The notes under the pieces are model-generated. The model saw nothing but the letters and a program-made list of their open reading frames with translations. It made no database searches and was not told the origin of the DNA. Source: Plasmopara viticola (lineage: Eukaryota > Oomycota > Peronosporomycetes > Peronosporales > Peronosporaceae). From it: 64,000 nt of DNA. Shown piece after piece: positions 1 through 11,150 of the stretch (the first letter of the stretch is position 1; each line of letters opens with the position of its first letter). The translations under genes were made by a program, and so were the position numbers. The DNA lies in the NCBI GenBank assembly GCA_001695595.3, contig MBPM02000153.1:1-64000 (forward strand), in the 5' to 3' direction.

Positions 1-1320
1 TCGGATACGTCAAATCTAGCTTGCTGAGCAAAGCACATACGCGTTCCAACCGTAACTTAGCGAGTTCTGCTCAATAGAAGCGCCGATTCTTCCTATGCCT
101 CAGATACGTTCAACCTCCTCCAGGACATGCAGACACACGTTCCAGGCGAAACCGAGCGAATACTACTCCATTTGAAGCGTCGACTCTTTCCTACGGCCTC
201 AGCATACGTCAAATCTAGCTTCCCTGAGCAACACATACGCGTTCCAACCGTAAACTTGGCGAGTTCTGCTCCGTTTGGAGCGCCGATTCTTCCTACGGCC
301 TCAGATACGTTCAACCTAGCCTCCAGGACATGCAGACACGCGTTCCAAGCGAAACGCAGCGTGTTCTGCTCCATTTGAAGCGTCGATTCTTTCTACGGCC
401 TTAGATCCGTCTAATCTAGCTTCCAGGACATGCAGCCACGCTTTCAAAGTAGAACTTAGCGATTGCTGCTCCAAATAGAAGCACCGATTCTTCCTACGGC
501 TCAGATACTTTCAAATCTAGCTTGCTGAGCAAGCTCATACGCTTCCAACCGTAACTTTAACGAGTTCTGCACCGGTTTGTAGCGCCGATTTTTCCTACGG
601 CCTCAGATACGTCCAGTCCATCTTCTTGGCCATGCAGACACGCGTTTCAAGCGAAAATTAGCGAATACTGCACCATTTGAAGCGTCGAGTCTTCCTACGG
701 CTTCGATAAGTCAAATTCTAGCTTGCTGAACAAGAACATACGCGTTCCAACCGTAACTTAGCAAGTTCTGCACTGTGTTGTAGCGCCGATTATTCCTACG
801 GCCTCAGATACGTCCAGTCCATCTTCTTGGCCATGCAGACACGCGTTTGAAGCGTAAATTAGCGAATACTGCACCATTTGAAGCTTCGATTCTTCCTACG
901 GTTCAGATACGTCAAATCTAGCTTGCTGAACAAGCACATACGCGTTCCAACCGTACCTTTGCGAGTTTCTGCTCCGTTTGGAGCGCCGATTCTTCCTCCG
1001 GCCTCAGATACGTTCAGTCCATCTTCTTGGCCATGCAGACACGCGTTTCAAGCGTAAATAAGCGAGTACTGCTCCATTTGAAGCGTCGAGTCTTCCTACG
1101 GCCTCCGATACGTCAAATATAGCCTGCTGAACAAGCACATACGCGTTCCAACCGTAACTTTGCGAGTTCTGATCCGTTTGAAGCGCCGATTTTTCCTACG
1201 GCCTCAGATACGTCCAGTCCATCTTCTTGGCCATGCAGACACGCATTTCAATGTAAGTTGGTGAATACTGCTCCATTTGAAGCGTCGAGTCTTCTTACGG
1301 CCTCGGATACGTCAAATCTA

Positions 1321-1383
1321 GCTTGCTGAGCAAGCACATACGCGTTCCAACCGTAACTTAGCGAGTTCTGCTCCGTTTGGAGC
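1321..1383. other. Two dyads in a region I type-1 monomer
   Basis: The 15-mer gcttgctgagcaagc (1321-1335) is a perfect 7 bp inverted repeat around one base. At 1370-1383, gctccgtttggagc is a perfect 5 bp stem with a 4-base loop. Both occur together in many type-1 monomers of the first 11 kb. In later regions the first dyad decays to gcttcctgagcaagc (one mismatch) and the second to gctccgtttgaagc. Such dyads could form small hairpins or be protein-binding half-sites, but no function is shown. Confidence 0.8.
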
Positions 1384-2060
1384 GCCGATTCTTCCTACGG
1401 CCTCAGATACGTTCAACCTAGCCTCCAGGACATGCAGACACGCGTTCCGAGCGAAACCGAGCGTGTTCTGCTCCATTTGAAGCGTCAATTCTTTCTACGG
1501 CCTCCGATAAGTCAAATCTAGCTTCCAGGACATGCAGACACGCGTTCCAAGCGTGATTAAGCAAGTTCTTTCACATTTGAAGCGCCGATTCTTTCTACAG
1601 CCTCAGATACGCCCACTACAGCTTCCTGGACATGCAGCCACGCTTTTCTAGTAGATCTTAGCGATTGCTGCTCCAATAGAAGCGCCGATTCTTCGTACGG
1701 CTCAGATACGTCAAATCTAGCTTGCTGTGCAAGCTCATACGCGTTCCAACCGAAACTTAGCGAGTTCTGCTCCGTTTGGAGCCGATTCTTCCTCCGGCCT
1801 CAGATACGTCCAGTCCATCTTCTTGGCCATGCAGACACGCGTTTCAAGCGTAAATTAGCGAATACTGCACCATTTGAAGCGTCGAGTCTTCCTACGGCCT
1901 CGGATACGTCAAATATAGCTTGCTGAACAAGCACATACGCGTTCCAACCGTAACTTTGCGAGTTCTGCTCCGTTTGAAGCGCCGATTTTTCCTACGGCCT
2001 CAGATACGTCCTGCTCATCTTCTTGGCCATGCAGACACGCATTTCAAGCGTAAATTGGTG

Positions 2061-2094
2061 AATACTGCTCCATTTGAAATACTGCTCCATTTGA
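2061..2094. repeat. 17 bp micro-duplication inside a monomer
   Basis: The 17-mer aatactgctccatttga is present twice back to back (2061-2077 and 2078-2094), lengthening this monomer. No other monomer I compared has it, so it looks like a recent local slippage event or an assembly artefact. Confidence 0.9.
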
Positions 2095-3910
2095 AGCGTC
2101 GAGTCTTCCTACGGCCTCGGATACGTCAAATCTAGCTTGCTGAGCAAGCACATACGCGTTCCAACCGTAACTTAGCGAGTTCTGCTCCAATAGAAGCGCC
2201 GATTCTTCCTATGGCCTCAGATACGTTCAACCTAGCCTCCAGGACATGCAGACACGCGTTCCGAGCGAAACTAGCGTGTTCTGCTCCATTTGAAGCGTCG
2301 ATTCTTCTACGCCTCAAGATCCGTCTAATCTAGCTTCCAGGACATGCAGACCACGCGTTCCAAGCGTGATTAAGCAAGTTCTTTCACATTTAAAGCGCCG
2401 ATTCTTTCTACAGCCTCAGATACGTCCAATACAGCTTCCTGGACATGCAGCCACACGTTTCAAGCGTAATTGGCGAATACTGCTCCATTTGAAGCATCGA
2501 GTCTTCTTACGGCCTCGGATACGTCAAATCTAGCTTGCTGAGCAAGCACATACGCGTTCCAACCGTAACTTAGCGAGTTCTGCTCCGTTTGGAGCGCCGA
2601 TTCTTCCTCCGGACTCAGATACGTCCAGTTCATCTTCTTGGCCATGCAGACACGCGTTTCAAGCGTAAATTGGCGTGTTCTGCTCCATTTGAAGCGTCGA
2701 GTCTTCCTCCGGCTCAGATACGTCATACCTAGCTTCTTGAGCAAGCACATACGCGTTTCAAGCGTAACTTAGTGAGTTCTGCTCCGTTTGGAGCGCCGAT
2801 TCTTCCTACGACCTCAGATACGTCCAGTCTATCTTCTTGGCCATGCAAATACGCATTTCAAGCGTAAATGAGCGAGTTGTGCTCCATTTAAAGCGTCAAG
2901 TCTTCCTACGGCCTCGGATACGTCAAATCTAGCTTGCTGAACAAGCACATACGCGTTCCAACCGTAACTTAGCGAGTTCTGCTCCGTTTGGAGCGCCGAC
3001 TCTTCCTACGACCTTAGATACGTCCAGTCCATCTTCATGGCCTTGCGGACACGCGTTCCAAGCGAAAATTAGCGAATACTGCACCATTTGAAGCGTCGAG
3101 TCTTCCTACGGCCTCCGATACGTCAAATCTAGCTTGCTGAGCAAGCACATACGCGTTCCAACCGTAACTTAGCGAGTTCTGCTCCGTTTGGAGCGCCGAT
3201 TCTTCCAACGGCCTCAGATACGTTCAACCTAGCCTCCAGGACATGCAGACATGCGTTCCGAGCGAAACTGAGCGTGTTCTGCTCCATTTGAAGCGTCGAT
3301 TCTTTCTACGGCCTCCGATACGTCAAATCTAGCTTGCTGAACAAGCACATACGCGTTCCAACCGTAACTTTGCGAATTTTGCTCCGTTTGAAGCGCCGAT
3401 TCTTCCTACTGCCTCAGATACGTCTAGTCCATCTTCTAGGCCATGCAGACACGCATTTCAAGCGTAATTGGCGAATACTGCTCCATTTGAAGCATCGAGT
3501 CTTCCTACGGCCTCGGATACGTCAAATCTAGCTTGCTGAGCAAGCACATACGCGTTCCAACCGTAACTTAGCGAGTTCTGCTCCGTTTGGAGCGCCGATT
3601 TTTCCTACGGCCTCAGATACGTCCAGTTCATCTTCTTGGCCATGCAGACACGCGTTTGAAGCGTAAATTAGTGAATACTGCACCATTTGAAGCGTCGAGT
3701 CTTCTTACGGCCTCGGATACGTCAAATCTAGCTTGCTGAAAAAGCACATACGCGTTCCAACCGTAACTTTGCGAGTTCTGCTCCGTTTGAAGCGCCGATT
3801 TTTCCTACGGCCTCAGATACGTCCAGCCCATCTTCTTGGCCATGCAGACACGCATTTCAAGCGTAAATTGGCGAATACTGCTCCATTTGAAGCGTCGAAT
3901 CTTCCTACGG

Positions 3911-6900
3911 CCTCGGATACGTCAAATCTAGCTTGCTGAGCAAGCACATACGCGTTCCAACCGTAACTTAGCGAGTTCTGCTCCGTTTTGGAGCGCCGAT
4001 TCTTCCTACGGCCTCAGATACGTTCAACCTAGCCTCCAGGACATGCAGACACGCGTTCGAGCGAAACGAGCGTGTTCTGCTCCATTTGAAGCGTCGATTC
4101 TTTCTACGGCCTCAGATCCGTCTAATCTAGCTTCCAGGACATGCAGACACGCGTTCCAAGCGTGATTAAGCAAGTTCTTTCACATTTGAAGCGCCGATTC
4201 TTTCTACAGCCTCAGATACGCCCAATACAGCTTCCTGGACATGCAGCCACGCGTTTCAAGTAGATCTTAGCGATTGCTGCTCCAATAGAAGCGCCGATTC
4301 TTCCTCCGGCCTCAGATACGTCCAGTCCATCTTCTTGGCCATGCAGACACGCGTTTCAAGCGTAAATAAGCGAGTACTGCTCCATTTGAAGCGTCGAGTC
4401 TTCCTACGGCCTCCGATACGTCAAATATAGCCTGCTGATCAAGCACATACGCGTTCCAACCGTAACTTTGCGAGTTCTGATCCGTTTGAAGCGCCGATTT
4501 TTCCTACGGCCTCAGATACGTCCAGTCCATCTTCTTGGACATGCAGACACGCATTTCAATGTAAGTTGGCGAATACTGCTCCATTTGAAGCGTCGAGTCT
4601 TCTTACGGCCTCGGATACGTCAAATCTAGCTTGCTGAGCAAGCACATACGCGTTCCAACCGTAACTTAGCGAGTTCTGCTCCGTTTTGGAGCGCCGATTC
4701 TTCCTACGGCCTCAGATACGTTCAACCTAGCCTCCAGGACATGCAGACACGCGTTCCGAGCGAAACCGAGCGTGTTCTGCTCCATTTGAAGCGTCAATTC
4801 TTTCTACGGCCTCAGATCCGTCTAATCTAGCTTCCAGGACATGCAGACACGCGTTCCAAGCGTGATTAAGCAAGTTCTTTCACATTTGAAGCGCCGATTC
4901 TTTCTACAGCCTCAGATACGCCCAATACAGCTTCCTGGACATGCGGCCACGCGTTTCAAGTAGATCTTAGCGATTGCTGCTCCAATAGAAGCGCCGATTC
5001 TTCCTCCGGCCTCAGATACGTCCAGTCCATCTTCTTGGCCATGCAGACACGCGTTTCAAGCGTAAATAAGCGAGTACTGCTCCATTTGAAGCGTCGAGTC
5101 TTCCTACGGCCTCCGATACGTCAAATATAGCCTGCTGAACAAGCACATACGCGTTCCAACCGTAACTTTGCGAGTTCTGATCCGTTTGAAGCGCCGATTT
5201 TTCCTACGGCCTCAGATACGTCCAGTCCATCTTCTTGGACATGCAGACACGCATTTCAATTGTAAGTTGGCGAATACTGCTCCATTTAAAGCGTCGAGTC
5301 TTCTTACGGCCTCGGATACGTCAAATCTAGCTTGCTGAGCAAGCACATACGCGTTCCAACCGTAACTTAGCGAGTTCTGCTCCGTTTTGGAGCGCCGATT
5401 CTTCCTACGGCCTCAGATACGTTCAACCTAGCCTCCAGGACATGCATACACGCGTTCCGAGCGAAACCGAGCGTGTTCTGCTCCATTTGAAGCGTCAATT
5501 CTTTCTACGGCCTCCGATACGTCAAATCTAGCTTCCAGGACATGCAGACACGCGTTCCAAGCGTGATTAAGCAAGTTCTTTCACATTTGAAGCGCCGATT
5601 CTTTCTACAGCCTCAAGATACGCCCAATACGGCTTCCTGGACATGCAGCCACGCTTTTCTAGTAGATCTTAGCGATTGCTGCTCCAATAGAAGCGCCGAT
5701 TCTTCGTACGGCTCAGATACGTCAAATCTAGCTTGCTGTGCAAGCTCATACGCGTTCCAACCGAAACTTAGCGAGTTCTGCTCCGTTTCGAGCGCCGATT
5801 CTTCCTCCGGCCTCAGATACGTCCAGTCCATCTTCTTGGCCATGCAGACACGCGTTTGAAGCGTAAATTAGCGAATACTGCACCATTTGAAGCGTCGAGT
5901 CTTCCTACGGCCTCGGATACGTCAAATCTAGCTTGCTGAACAAGCACATACGCGTTCCAACCGTAACTTTGCGAGTTCTGCTCCGTTTGGAGCGCCGATT
6001 TTTCCTACGGCCTCAGATACGTCCAGTTCATCTTCTTGGCCATGCAGACACGCGTTTGAAGCGTAAATTAGTGAATACTGCACCATTTGAAGCGTCGTGT
6101 CTTCTTACGGCCTCGGATACGTCAAATCTAGCTTGCTGAACAAGCACATACGCGTTCCAACCGTAACTTTGCGAGTTCTGCTCCGTTTGAAGCGCGATTT
6201 TTCCTACGGCCTCAGATACGTCCAGCCCATCTTCTTGGCCATGCAGACACGCATTTCAAGCGTAAATTGGCGAATACTGCTCCATTTGAAGCGTCGAATC
6301 TTCCTACGGCCTCGGATACGTCAAATCTAGCTTGCTGAGCAAGCACATACGCGTTCCAACCGTAACTTAGCGAGTTCTGCTCCGTTTTGGAGCGCCGATT
6401 CTTCCTACGGCCTCAGATACGTTCAACCTAGCCTCCAGGACATGCAGACACGCGTTCCGAGCGAAACCGAGCGTGTTCTGCTCCATTTGAAGCGTCAATT
6501 CTTTCTACGGCCTCAGATCCGTCTAATCTAGCTTCCAGGACATGCAGACACGCGTTCCAAGCGTGATTAAGCAAGTTCTTTCACATTTGAAGCGCCGATT
6601 CTTTCTACAGCCTCAGATACGCCCAATACAGCTTCCTGGACATGCGGCCACGCGTTTCAAGTAGATCTTAGCGATTGCTGCTCCAATAGAAGCGCCGATT
6701 CTTCCTCCGGCCTCAGATACGTCCAGTCCATCTTCTTGGCCATGCAGACACGCGTTTCAAGCGTAAATAAGCGAGTACTGCTCCATTTGAAGCGTCGAGT
6801 CTTCCTACGGCCTCCGATACGTCAAAATATAGCCTGCTGAACAAGCACATACGCGTTCCAACCGTAACTTTGCGAGTTCTGATCCGTTGAAGCGCCGATT

Positions 6901-7720
6901 TTTCCTACGGCCTCAGATCTACGTCCAGTCCATCTTCTTGGACATGCAGACACGCATTTCAATGTAAGTTGGCGAATACTGCTCCATTTGAAGCGTCGAG
7001 TCTTCTTACGGCCTCGGATACGTCAAATCTAGCTTGCTGAGCAAGCACATACGCGTTCCAACCGTAACTTAGCGAGTTCTGCTCCGTTTTGGAGCGCCGA
7101 TTCTTCCTACGGCCTCAGATACGTTCAACCTAGCCTCCAGGACATGCAGACACGCGTTCCGAGCGAAACCGAGCGTGTTCTGCTCCATTTGAAGCGTCGA
7201 TTCTTTCTACGGCCTCAGATCCGTCTAATCTAGGTTCCAGGACATGCAGACACGCGTTCCAAGCGTGATTAAGCAAGTTCTTCCACATTTGAAGCGCCGA
7301 TTCTTTCTACAGCCTCAGATACGCCCAATACAGCTTCCTGGACATGCAGCCACGCGTTTCAAGTAGATCTTAGCGATTGCTGCTCCAATAGAAGCGCCGA
7401 TTCTTCCTACGGCTCAGATACATCAAATCTAGCTTGCTGTGCAAGCTCATACGCGCTCCAACCGAAACTTAGCGAGTTCTGCTCCGTTTCGAGCGCCGAT
7501 TCTTCCTCCGGCCTCAGATACGTCCAGTCCATCTTCTTGGCCATGAAGACACGCGTTTGAAGCGTAAATTAGCGAATACTGCACCATTTGAAGCGTCGAG
7601 TCTTCCTACGGCCTCGGATACGTCAAATCTAGCTTGCTGAACAAGCACATACGCGTTCCAACCGTAACTTTGCGAGTTCTGCTCCATTTGGAGCGCCGAT
7701 TTTTTCCTACGGCCTCAGAT
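3911..7720. repeat. 7-monomer HOR, ~700 bp
   Basis: Sequence at 4131-4830 repeats at 4831-5530 with an offset of 700 bp and few changes. A diagnostic extra T (gctccgttttggagc instead of gctccgtttggagc) begins at about 3981, 4679, 5380, 6380 and 7082. This gives spacings of 698, 701, 1000 and 702 bp, so five copies descend from one founder, with one interval longer by three monomers. A second marker, ttcctccggc, is at 4301, 5001 and 6702. The unit contains type-1, type-2, a second type-2 ending gattaagcaagttctttcac, type-3 and type-4 monomers. Confidence 0.88.
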
Positions 7721-10700
7721 ACGTCCGGTCCATCTTCTTGGCCATGCAGACACGCGTTTGAAGCGTAAATTAGCGAATACTGCACCATTTGAAGCGTCGA
7801 GTCTTCCTACGGCCTCGGATACGTCAAATCTAGCTTGCTGAACAAGCACATACGCGTTCCAACCGTAACTTTGCGAGTTCTGCTCCGTTTGAAGCGCCGA
7901 TTTTTCCTACGGCCTCAGATACGTCCAGCCCATCTTCTTGGCCATGCAGACACGCATTTCAAGCGTAAATTGGCGAATACTGCTCCATTTGAAGCGTCGA
8001 ATCTTCCTACGGCCTCGGATACGTCAAATCTAGCTTGCTGAGCAAGCACATTCGCGTTCCAACCGTAACTTAGCGAGTTCTGCTCCAATAGAAGCGCCGA
8101 TTCTTCCTATGGCCTCAGATACGTTCAACCTAGCCTCCAGGACATGCATACACGCGTTCCGAGCGAAACTGAGCGTGTTCTGCTCCATTTGAAGCGTCGA
8201 TTCTTTCTACGGCCTCAGATCCGTCTAATCTAGCTTCCAGACATGCAGACACGCGTTCCAAGCGTGATTAAGCAAGTTCTTTCACATTTGAAGCGCCGAT
8301 TCTTTCTACAGCCTCAAGATACGCCCAATACAGCTTCCTGGACAAGCAGCCACGCGTTTCAAGTAGATCTTAGCGATTGCTGCTCCAATAGAAGCGCCGA
8401 TTCTTCCTCCGGCCTCAGATACGTCAAATCTAGCTTGCTGAGCAAGCTCATACGCGTTCCAACCGAAACTTAGCGAGTTCTGCTCCGTTTCGAGCGCCGA
8501 TTCTTCCTCCGGCCTCAGATACGTCCAGTCCTTCTTGCCATGCAGACACGCGTTCGTAAGCCATTAGCGACACGCGTTTGAAGCGTAAATTAGCGAATAC
8601 TGCACCATTTGAAGCGTCGAGTCTTCTTACGGCCTCGGATACGTCAAATCTAGCTTGCTGAGCAAGCACATACGCGTTCCAACCGTAACTTAGCGAGTTC
8701 TGCTCCAATAGAAGCGCCGATTCTTCCTATGGCCTCAGATACGTTCAACCTAGCCTCCAGGACATGCAGACACGCGTTCCGAGCGAAACTGAGCGTGTTC
8801 TGCTCCATTTTAAGCGTCGATTCTTCCTACGGCCTCGGATACGTCAAATCTAGCTTGCTGAACAAGCACATACGCGTTCCAACCGTAACTTTGCGAGTTC
8901 TGCTCCGTTTGAAGCGCCGATTTTTCCTACGGCCTCAGATACGTCCAGCCCATCTTCTTGGCCATGCAGACACGCATTTCAAGCGTAAATTGGCGAATAC
9001 TGCTCCATTTGAAGCGTCGAATCTTCCTACGGCCTCGGATACGTCAAATCTAGCTTGCTGAGCAAGCACATACGCGTTCCAACCGTAACTTAGCGAGTTC
9101 TGCTCCAATAGAAGCGCCGATTCTTCCTATGGCCTCAGATACGTTACACCTAGCCTCCAGGACATGCAGACACGCGTTCCGAGCGAAACTGAGCGTGTTC
9201 TGCTCCATTTGAAGCGTCGATTCTTTCTACGGCCTCAGATCCGTCTAATTTAGGTTCCAGGACATGCAGACACGCGTTCCAAGCGTGATTAAGCAAGTTC
9301 TTTCACATTTGAAGCGCCGATTCTTTCTACAGCCTCAGATACGCCCAATACAGCTTCCTGGACATGCAGCCACGCGTTTCAAGTAGAACTTAGAGATTGC
9401 TGCTCCAATAGAAGCGCCGATTCTTCCTCCGGCCTCAGATACGTCCAGTCCATCTTCTTGGCCATGCAGACACGCGTTTCAAGCGTAAATAAGCGAGTAC
9501 TGCTCCTTTTGAAGCGTCGAGTCTTCCTACGGCCTCCGATACGTCAAATATAGCCTGCTGAACAAGCACATACGCGTTCCAACCGTAACTTTGCGAGTTC
9601 TGATCCGTTTGAAGCGCCGATTTTTCCTACGGCCTCAGATACGTCCAGTCCATCTTCTTGGCCATGCAGACACGCATTTCAAGCGTAAGTTGGCGAATAC
9701 TGCTCCATTTGAAGCGTCGAGTCTTCTTACGGCCTCGGATACGTCAAATCTAGCTTGCTGAGCAAGCACATACGCGTTCCAACCGTAACTTAGCGAGTTC
9801 TGCTCCGTTTGGAGCGCCGATTCTTCCTACGGCCTCAGATACGTTCAACCTAGCCTCCAGGACATGCAGACACGCGTTCCGAGCGAAACCGAGCGTGTTC
9901 TGCTCCATTTGAAGCGTCGATTCTTTCTACGGCCTCAGATCCGTCTAATCTAGGTTCCAGGACATGCAGACACGCGTTCCAAGCGTGATTAAGCAAGTTC
10001 TTTCACATTTAAAGCGCCGATTCTTTCTACAGCCTCAGATACGCCCAATACAGCTTTCTGGACATGCAGCCACGCGTTTCAAGTAGATCTTAGCGATTGC
10101 TGCTCCAATAGAAGCGCCGATTCTTCCTACGGCTCAGATACGTCAAATCTAGCTTGCTGTGCAAGCTCATACGCTTTCCAACCGAAACTTAGCGAGTTCT
10201 GCTCCGTTTCGAGCGCTGGTTCTTCCTCCGGCCTCAGATACGTCCAGTCCATCTTCTTGGCCATGCAGACACGCGTTTGAAGCGTAAATTAGCGAATACT
10301 GCACCATTTGAAGCGTCGAGTCTTCTTACGGCCTCGGATACGTCAAATCTAGCTTGCTGAGCAAGCACATACGCGTTCCAACCGTAACTTAGCGAGTTCT
10401 GCTCCAATAGAAGCGCCGATTCTTCCTATGGCCTCAGATACGTTCAACCTAGCCTCCAGGACATGCAGACACGCGTTCCGAGCGAAACTGAGCGTGTTCT
10501 GCTCCATTTTAAGCGTCGATTCTTTCTACGGCCTCAGATCCGTCTAATCTAGCTTCCAGGACATGCAGACACGCGTTCCAAGCGTGATTAAGCAAGTTCT
10601 TTCACATTTGAAGCGCCGATTCTTTCTACAGCCTCAGATACGCCCAATACAGCTTCCTGGACATGCAGCCACGCGTTTCAAGTAGAACTTAGCGATTGCT

Positions 10701-11150
10701 GCTCCTATAGAAGCGCCGATTCTTCCTACGGCTCAGATACGTCAAATCTAGCTTGCTGAGCAAGCTCATACGCGTTCCAACCGAAACTTAGCGAGTTCTG
10801 CTCCGTTTCGAGCGCCGATTCTTCCTCCGGCCTCAGATACGTCCAGTCCATCTTCTTGGCCATGCAGACACGCGTTTGAAGCGTAAATTAGCGAATACTG
10901 CACCATTTGAAGCGTCGAGTCTTCTTACGGCCTCGTATACGTCAAATCTAGCTTGCTGAACAAGCACATACGCGTTCCAACCGTAACTTAGCGAGTTCTG
11001 CTCCAATAGAAGCGCCGATTCTTCCTATGGCCTCAGATACGTTCAACCTAGCCTCCAGGACATGCAGACACGCGTTCCGAGCGAAACTGAGCGTGTTCTG
11101 CTCCGTTTGAAGCGTCGACTCTTTCAACGGCCTCAGATACGTCAAATCTA
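7721..11150. repeat. Satellite region I, loosely periodic part
   Basis: The same monomer kinds as the preceding HOR continue. The marker cctatggcc is at 8106, 8726, 9126, 10425 and 11024 (spacings 620, 400, 1299, 599), so HOR units vary between four and thirteen monomers. Sequence around 7821-8040 reappears at 8841-9060, offset 1,020 bp. The extra 20 bp come from a disturbed monomer at 8530-8580, where part of the head is lost and about 25 bp with a second cacgcgtt is gained. No other insertion was seen. Confidence 0.85.

Larger units (their letters stand above)
1..3910. repeat. Satellite region I, irregular monomer mix
   Basis: About 39 monomers of four recurrent kinds. Kind one has gcttgctgagcaagcacata followed by cgcgttccaaccg. 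Kind two has cctccaggacatgcagacac. Kind three has cttcctggacatgcagccac with a gattgctgctccaatagaag tail. Kind four has ccagtccatcttcttggcca. Their order is not regularly periodic here. The stretch 993-1800 is, however, a good copy of 5001-5815 (offset about 4,010 bp), including the shared rare variants acgcttttctagtag at 1640 and 5651. No non-satellite sequence is present. Confidence 0.9.

Noticed and set aside
93..374. Recurrent minus-strand peptide similarity (NVSEAVGRIGASNGAE and variants) across dozens of frames
   Set aside because: The peptide similarity only mirrors the DNA repeat. Frames break at random, all six frames show equivalents, and substitutions do not favour synonymous positions as far as I can see. 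Not a repeat-protein gene.
8530..8580. Foreign insertion near 8.55 kb
   Set aside because: The extra bases contain a second cacgcgtt and ttagcg and can be explained as a partial monomer duplication with small losses.
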